Below, one piece after another: positions 59,401 through 64,000 of a stretch of 64,000 nucleotides of DNA (its first letter is position 1; each line of letters opens with the position of its first letter). The stretch is from Stereocaulon alpinum (taxonomy: Eukaryota > Ascomycota > Lecanoromycetes > Lecanorales > Stereocaulaceae). Under the pieces are notes generated by a model, which made no database searches, was not told the DNA's origin, and saw only the letters and a program-made list of their open reading frames with translations. Location of the stretch: the NCBI GenBank assembly GCA_018257865.1, contig JAEUBA010000034.1, positions 186,001 through 250,000 of the forward strand, written 5' to 3'. The translations under genes were made by a program, and so were the position numbers.

Positions 59401-59712
59401 TATGAAAGCCTGGAAATAAGCATGATTGCACCATATCAATATACTCTAGTACAGGATTCCAAACACTTCAGCGTATATTCACGCTTCTCAAGCCTTCCGC
59501 TTCCCTTTTGACCCGAATGGAGGATTCGCTCGTTATCTCCTTTCAAAAGACTGTTGTCGAGGTCCTTCCTTGATCAAATTCCCAAACCTACTACATTCTT
59601 GCAGATAGCGCATACATAAAGAACGATTGGGTAACTCGAGCGTTATGAAGTCAGCGGAAGGTGTGAACGAACGTTGTTGTGGGCTTTGGGGCCTTCAAGC
59701 CGTTCATATCGC
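56441..59712. other. gene-poor region
   Basis: 3.3 kb in which I support no complete gene. Several 60-150 codon frames exist on both strands but lack a proper ATG, a domain or codon-like composition. One coding-like exon fragment at 58820-58981 is listed separately. Confidence 0.35.
58820..58981 (-). pseudogene. coding-like exon fragment, unknown family
   Basis: Fifty-three codons ending in TGA read with protein-like, amphipathic composition (EEVDGLCNIWTSITRIL, then SNLDALDVWVGP). A CTGACAG acceptor-like sequence sits immediately upstream (58982-58988), so this could be a last exon. No convincing 5' exon was found, although a minus-strand ORF at 59155-59358 lies in the right direction. It may be the tail of a decayed or poorly resolved gene. 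Confidence 0.3.
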
Positions 59713-60252
59713 TCACTCGGTTGGAATGTCGTTTGAACTCGGATCTAGGGTCGACGCAGTTGCGTTCTTGTTGATGCCGTAGTATGGATTCTTTCTTATA
59801 GTGATAGTGATCTTGCCACCATTGCCAGTCACCGCTGACCCTCCAGTTCGAGAATCCTTGGTATAACTACGGCAGACGGTGTTCAAATCCAGAGCAACCA
59901 ATCTGATTCCCATCCAGGAACCTACGTCTGCAACCCAAAACCTGTTGAGTTCGACTCTGACTTCGCATGTCTCACGTGTCTCCACCCATGGAAGCTTGTA
60001 GTCGTCGTGTCCGCCTTGGATGTGGAAGTCAGCAAGTTCTTCACTTCTAGGAAGGTCATCGATGATGCGTCCGCAGTCGATGAATCGCGGTCTAATGTCA
60101 AAAAGCCTTGACGGTTTCAAGCATTGCGGCCGCAAAGGCTTGTCGTATTGGTCCGTGGTAGTAAAGCTGGAAGTAATGGTCTGCGTAATGTTTTTAATAA
60201 CTGCGCTGCCGGCAAGAGTGGCAGAAAAGATAATGAAAAGTCCGTGTAACAT
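59713..60252 (-). CDS. small secreted protein with four cysteines
   Basis: A single exon of 179 residues from the ATG at 60252; the longer frame starts with GTG. The N-terminus MLHGLFIIFSATLAGSAVI is a good signal peptide. The mature part has four Cys in contexts PQC, FIDCGRIIDDLP, ETCEVRVEL and LNTVCRS, with a WVADVGSWMGIRLVALD helix between the last two. This pattern (DC, then W..G.C.V.V, then DxxSW, then C) recurs in a fungal family of secreted proteins of unknown function that I recognise only by layout. It is likely extracellular and possibly effector-like, which is inference. No introns. It is flanked by gene-poor DNA on the downstream side. Confidence 0.7.
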   Translation of the reverse strand: MLHGLFIIFSATLAGSAVIKNITQTITSSFTTTDQYDKPLRPQCLKPSRLFDIRPRFIDCGRIIDDLPRSEELADFHIQGGHDDYKLPWVETRETCEVRVELNRFWVADVGSWMGIRLVALDLNTVCRSYTKDSRTGGSAVTGNGGKITITIRKNPYYGINKNATASTLDPSSNDIPTE

Positions 60253-61198
60253 GTTTTTGAAAGTGAAATAAAGTGCCACCTAGAGCTGAGCTCTACGTGG
60301 CATGCCTGGTAGGCTTTATGTAATGTGCCTCCGACAAATTATTTAAGCGACATTGAAGACACCTTCCGCAGGTATCGATCTATCGTGCGTGTATAAGGCA
60401 TGTTTGTAAAGCAGCGTGGGACATCCGGACATTTCGGTCTCACTGTACGGCCAGATCCGGCGGCCTAATGCAGCAGCATCCATGCTTCAACTGGTCATAG
60501 CTTTCAAGACTGAAACATAGTCGCTACCTTACGTAGCAGAGTAAGACAGAAGAGTTTGATGGCATGGGACAAAGGGCCAATGGCGGTAAGTGTCTCAAAG
60601 TAAGTTTTCTATGTCCAATATATGGGTGAATAATCTGAAGGCAGGCCTTTAGTACTCGTACTCTGAGCGCGGGTGCTCAGCAGTAAAGAAGTGGCCGCGC
60701 ATGAGGAAGCCATGTGGTTTTCGGAACGTGGGCTGGCATTTTCAGCCGCAGTTCGTGGGTGAGACATCCACAACGTCGCTTAGAGCAACCGCCCCCACGG
60801 AGGCTACAGAGGAGCTAGCATGGCCAACCCCTTTGGACCCTTGTTGCTGTTCTGGAGAGTCGTCGAACTCATCTAGTCAGAGTACGTATGTCATTGTGTT
60901 ATGGTCACAGCTGAAAGTACGGAGTATGTGCATGGAGACCCCAAGGACACTGACGAGGCTAAGGACCCTTAGCAAAGCGCCTAACTCCATGCGGTTGGCG
61001 TGATGTTACGTAATCGCTACCCTTCGGATTTCCAACAAGAGGCGATGCTCTGCCTTCAAGTCTCGTTCGATTAGCCAGCCCCTACATAATCTCTATATTC
61101 ACTTCGGTAATGGCAAGTCTGCGCTTTCTCGAGTACTTTGCAAGGTCGATTCAGCATTGGGAGCTTGGAGTAGACACGCTAGGTGGTCGATAACATCG
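60253..61198. promoter_or_regulatory. divergent intergenic, secreted protein / GPI13
   Basis: 946 bp between divergent starts. An 18-codon ORF from ATG at 60820 (MANPFGPLLLFWRVVELI) and a 100-codon frame at 60701-61003 overlap here. Either could be an upstream ORF of GPI13, and neither is supported as a gene. Confidence 0.3.
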
Positions 61199-64000
61199 AT
61201 GGAACAGAGTATTCGGTCAAATGCCGAGTCATTGGCGTTCAAAGATGTCACAGTGCATTACAACAATGCCAAAGGTCGGGCTGCTCAAGGTGCTGAGATG
61301 CGAGATACGAACAGGATGAAGGAGATCCAGTTCAAAGCTTCTCACACCCTGCTATTATTGTTCTTCCTGTGGATATTGTGAGGTTCACCGCATGAAGCTC
61401 CTAGCTCCTGCTGATTTCTTTCTAGTCTGCTCCATGCGATTGGCATATACTTTTTCACCAAGGGCTTTCTCCTTACACGTTTAGTTCTTGACCACAAGTC
61501 CCAATGCGATTCTCCACCAATTGAGCTTCAACAACCAAGCCCATCATCGTTTGCAGATGGATGCTGGCATCCAAAGACTTTCGACAAAGCTGTAATAATA
61601 ATAATAGATGCCCTACGCTACGATTTCACCGTTCCTTTCTCGGGCGAGACACATCAGTACCACAATGCCCTTAAAGTGCTCGACGAGATAGCGAGACAAA
61701 CCCCTGAGAAAGCCTTCCTCTTACCATTCATAGCCGATCCACCAACGACGACACTTCAGAGATTAAAGGGCCTCACAACCGGAACCCTCCCTACGTTCAT
61801 CGATGCAGGCTCGAACTTCGCAGGAACGGCAATTGAGGAGGATAATTTGGTGGCACAGCTGCGAGATGCAGGCAAGACCATGGTACACTTGGGGGACGAT
61901 ACATGGCACTCGCTGTTTCCGGGCTACTTTGATGCCGATCTTACCCACGCATACGATTCGTTCAACGTATGGGATCTACACACCGTTGACAATGGTGTGA
62001 CCGAGCACCTATTGCCTCTCTTGAAACCAGGGAATTCGAGCAAGTGGGATATCATATTCGGTCACTATCTCGGTGTTGATCATGCCGGTCATCGCTATGG
62101 TCCAGATCACTCAGCCACGAATGCGAAGTTACGCGAAATGGACACTGTCCTGCGAAAGGTCATTGCTCTGCTAGATGAAAAGACCTTGCTTGTGGTCATG
62201 GGCGACCACGGTATGGACGTTAAGGGAGATCATGGTGGAGAGTCAGATGACGAGATCGAGGCTGCGCTATGGATGTATTCTAAGAGAGGCGTCTTCGGAA
62301 GAGGTCACAATGGGTTCATGGTGCCACCTGCAACGGCTAAGGAGCGTCCTGTGGGCCAGATCGACCTCGTCCCAACTCTTTCGTTACTGCTCGGCATGCC
62401 AATACCCTTCAACAATTTGGGGGCTCCCATAGCAGAAGCTTTCACAGCTCCTGGCAAACCTGACTGGCAAAATTTGGCAACTGTCAATGCTCTAACAGCC
62501 GCGCAGATCAGCAACTATCAGCGTGAATACTCTCAAGCTCGAGGCTTAACCGAGGAGATATTTTCTCTCCCGCAAGCTTTCTGGAAGGACGGGCTACTAA
62601 TTTGGCGAGAGGCGCTGAAGTCCGGTCGACACAGTGACCGCTTCAAGCCTGCATTTGAATCGTTTTCAAAGTATCAACAAGAGACATTGAAGATATGTCG
62701 CAGCCTTTGGGCTAGATTCGATATACCCAGCATGCTCGAAGGCATTGCGATCCTGATGTGTGCTGTAGTAATTTTGGGAACCTACGCCAGGTCATCTAGA
62801 CCAATGGCACTAGAATTGATCCCTATTTACTTGGCACAGATGACAATGTTCGGTGTTATAAGCGCCGTGTTCTGTTCCGCCCTCACACTGCTTGTCTTCG
62901 GCACCGGGGTCGTCAATGCCGCTTTGTTAGGCCTTGCAGCTGGCGGTATCTCAGGATTCACCTACGCCTCGGTCAATCTACCACATAGTTTCACACTACC
63001 GTTTCCACGGTCCCTCTGGGGCTGGCTTGCGGTCGTACTTACATTGAGTCAGTCTGTTGGATATGCATCAAATTCCTACACGATTTGGGAAGACGAAATC
63101 ATGCTCTGCTTTCTCAGCACTTTCGCTCTTATAGCCTTTGCTTCCTCGATGCGCCAAGAGTTTTTCATCGAGCGTATTCTGGGTATATTCCAGGCTGGGA
63201 TTTTCTTAGTCCTTACTCGCTTGGCTTCGCTTTCTCGTTTATGTCGCGAAGAGCAGATGCCTTATTGTAAATCCACCTACTATGCCTCGTCAACATCATC
63301 GACTTCCGCTCCGTGGCAATTGCTTATTCCCCTGGTTTCGGCAACGCTACTGCCTACGGTCATCAAGACATACTACCAAACAACACGATCATATCAAGGA
63401 TCAGCAACGCTTTGGATTGGCTTCGCAGCGAGATTGGGTTTGCTGGGATCTGCTATTTACTGGGTGCTTGATGCTGTAGACGATAATGATTGGCTCGCAG
63501 TGGACAAAAGCATCCTTCGGACCGTGAAAATTGTTATAGCACGTCTGATACTTGGTGTCTCGCTTGTGGTGGGAACGACAATGTTCTTGTGGAGTAATCC
63601 CTGCATTAGTATTCAAGTGACACCAGAAGTGAACGGCACTGCAGATGGCGAGGTTGCTCCAAAGCCGAAATCTGTGAAAGTCTTCGGGTACGCCAACGTA
63701 CATGGGACACGATATTTCCTGCTCGTCGTCAGTTGGCTCTTAATCTTAAATCTACTTCAGAAGCCCATGGGCTCTGGTGCCATCGGTATCTTAACGATCC
63801 AAATACTTGCTTTGCTCGAGATCATTGACACCAACAACCTCTCCCAAAGTGCCATTGGTCCTGTAGTTCTTGGCCTTCTAGGAAGCTTCTACTTCTTCAA
63901 AACGGGCCATCAAGCTACGCTCTCAAGCATCCAGTGGGAATCGGCTTTTGTGGCTTTGAAAACCATCCGATATCCTTGGTCACCGCTCTTGGTCGTGCTC
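61199..64000 (+). CDS. GPI13: GPI ethanolamine phosphate transferase 3 (Gpi13/PIG-O), 3' end outside window
   Basis: Exon 1 is 61199-61377; exon 2 runs from 61426 to the window end with no stop, giving 918 residues so far. The splice joins LLLLFFLWIF to LLHAIGIYFFTKGFLLTRL, the N-terminal membrane helix. The lumenal alkaline-phosphatase-like domain shows IIDALRYDF (metal Asp), TTTLQRLKGLTTGTLPTFID (nucleophile Thr region), LGDDTW, HYLGVDHAGHRYGPDH and VMGDHGMDVKGDHGG. From about residue 500 there are repeated membrane helices, as in the family. Gpi13 adds phosphoethanolamine to the third mannose of GPI precursors in the ER, the group later linked to protein. Yeast Gpi13 is 1017 residues, so perhaps 100 or more are missing. 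Start is the first ATG, at 61199. Confidence 0.9.

Noticed and set aside
1..64000. CRISPR arrays, insertion sequences, tRNA or rRNA genes
   Set aside because: No regular repeat-spacer series, transposase-like frame, tRNA B-box consensus or rRNA-like block was recognised by eye.

Overview
This window is genomic DNA of a filamentous ascomycete (Pezizomycotina). Dothideomycetes is my best guess, from gene content only. Supporting signs are short introns (mostly 48-93 nt) with GTAAGT/GTATGT donors, both strands coding, one gene per 2-3 kb, and families typical of moulds: fungal STAND/NACHT-ankyrin proteins, DUF7580, Kex2-processed small secreted proteins and a DUF3684 protein. All gene models were spliced by hand from frame continuity, splice consensus and remembered family similarity. 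Nothing was searched. I saw no tRNA, rRNA or CRISPR.

Layout. 1-4.6 kb is decayed DNA: a degraded C2H2 zinc-finger gene, an orphan CRIB-like exon and a secreted lactonase-like gene broken by a stop codon and a frameshift. 5-28 kb is an ordinary housekeeping block: a GFA/CENP-V enzyme, a giant Hsp90-type-ATPase (DUF3684) protein, TRS120 (TRAPPII), an F-box-like gene, a PAC3-type proteasome chaperone, DHR1/ECM16 helicase, CDC123, CWC21, a peroxisomal enoyl-CoA isomerase and PET100. 29-39.4 kb is accessory: two related small secreted protein genes that both carry stop codons in the reading frame, a C2H2-ankyrin protein and a divergently placed DUF7580 protein. 39.8-51.8 kb returns to conserved genes: a 12-exon FAAH-like amidase, a mitochondrial TACO1/YebC factor, the LAA1/HEATR5 HEAT-repeat protein and a mitochondrial DUF1640 protein. 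52.8-56.4 kb is a complete NACHT-ankyrin NLR-like gene. 56.4-61 kb is sparse and holds one more small secreted protein. The window ends inside GPI13 (PIG-O).

The housekeeping genes do not form one pathway. They cover vesicle traffic (TRS120, LAA1), ribosome and translation (DHR1, CDC123), splicing (CWC21), proteasome assembly, mitochondrial expression and respiration (TACO1, PET100, DUF1640) and GPI anchors (GPI13). The accessory genes look like self/non-self recognition and secreted-protein loci. The most interesting single item is the metzincin-like HExxHxxxxxH motif at the C-terminus of the Hsp90-type ATPase protein.
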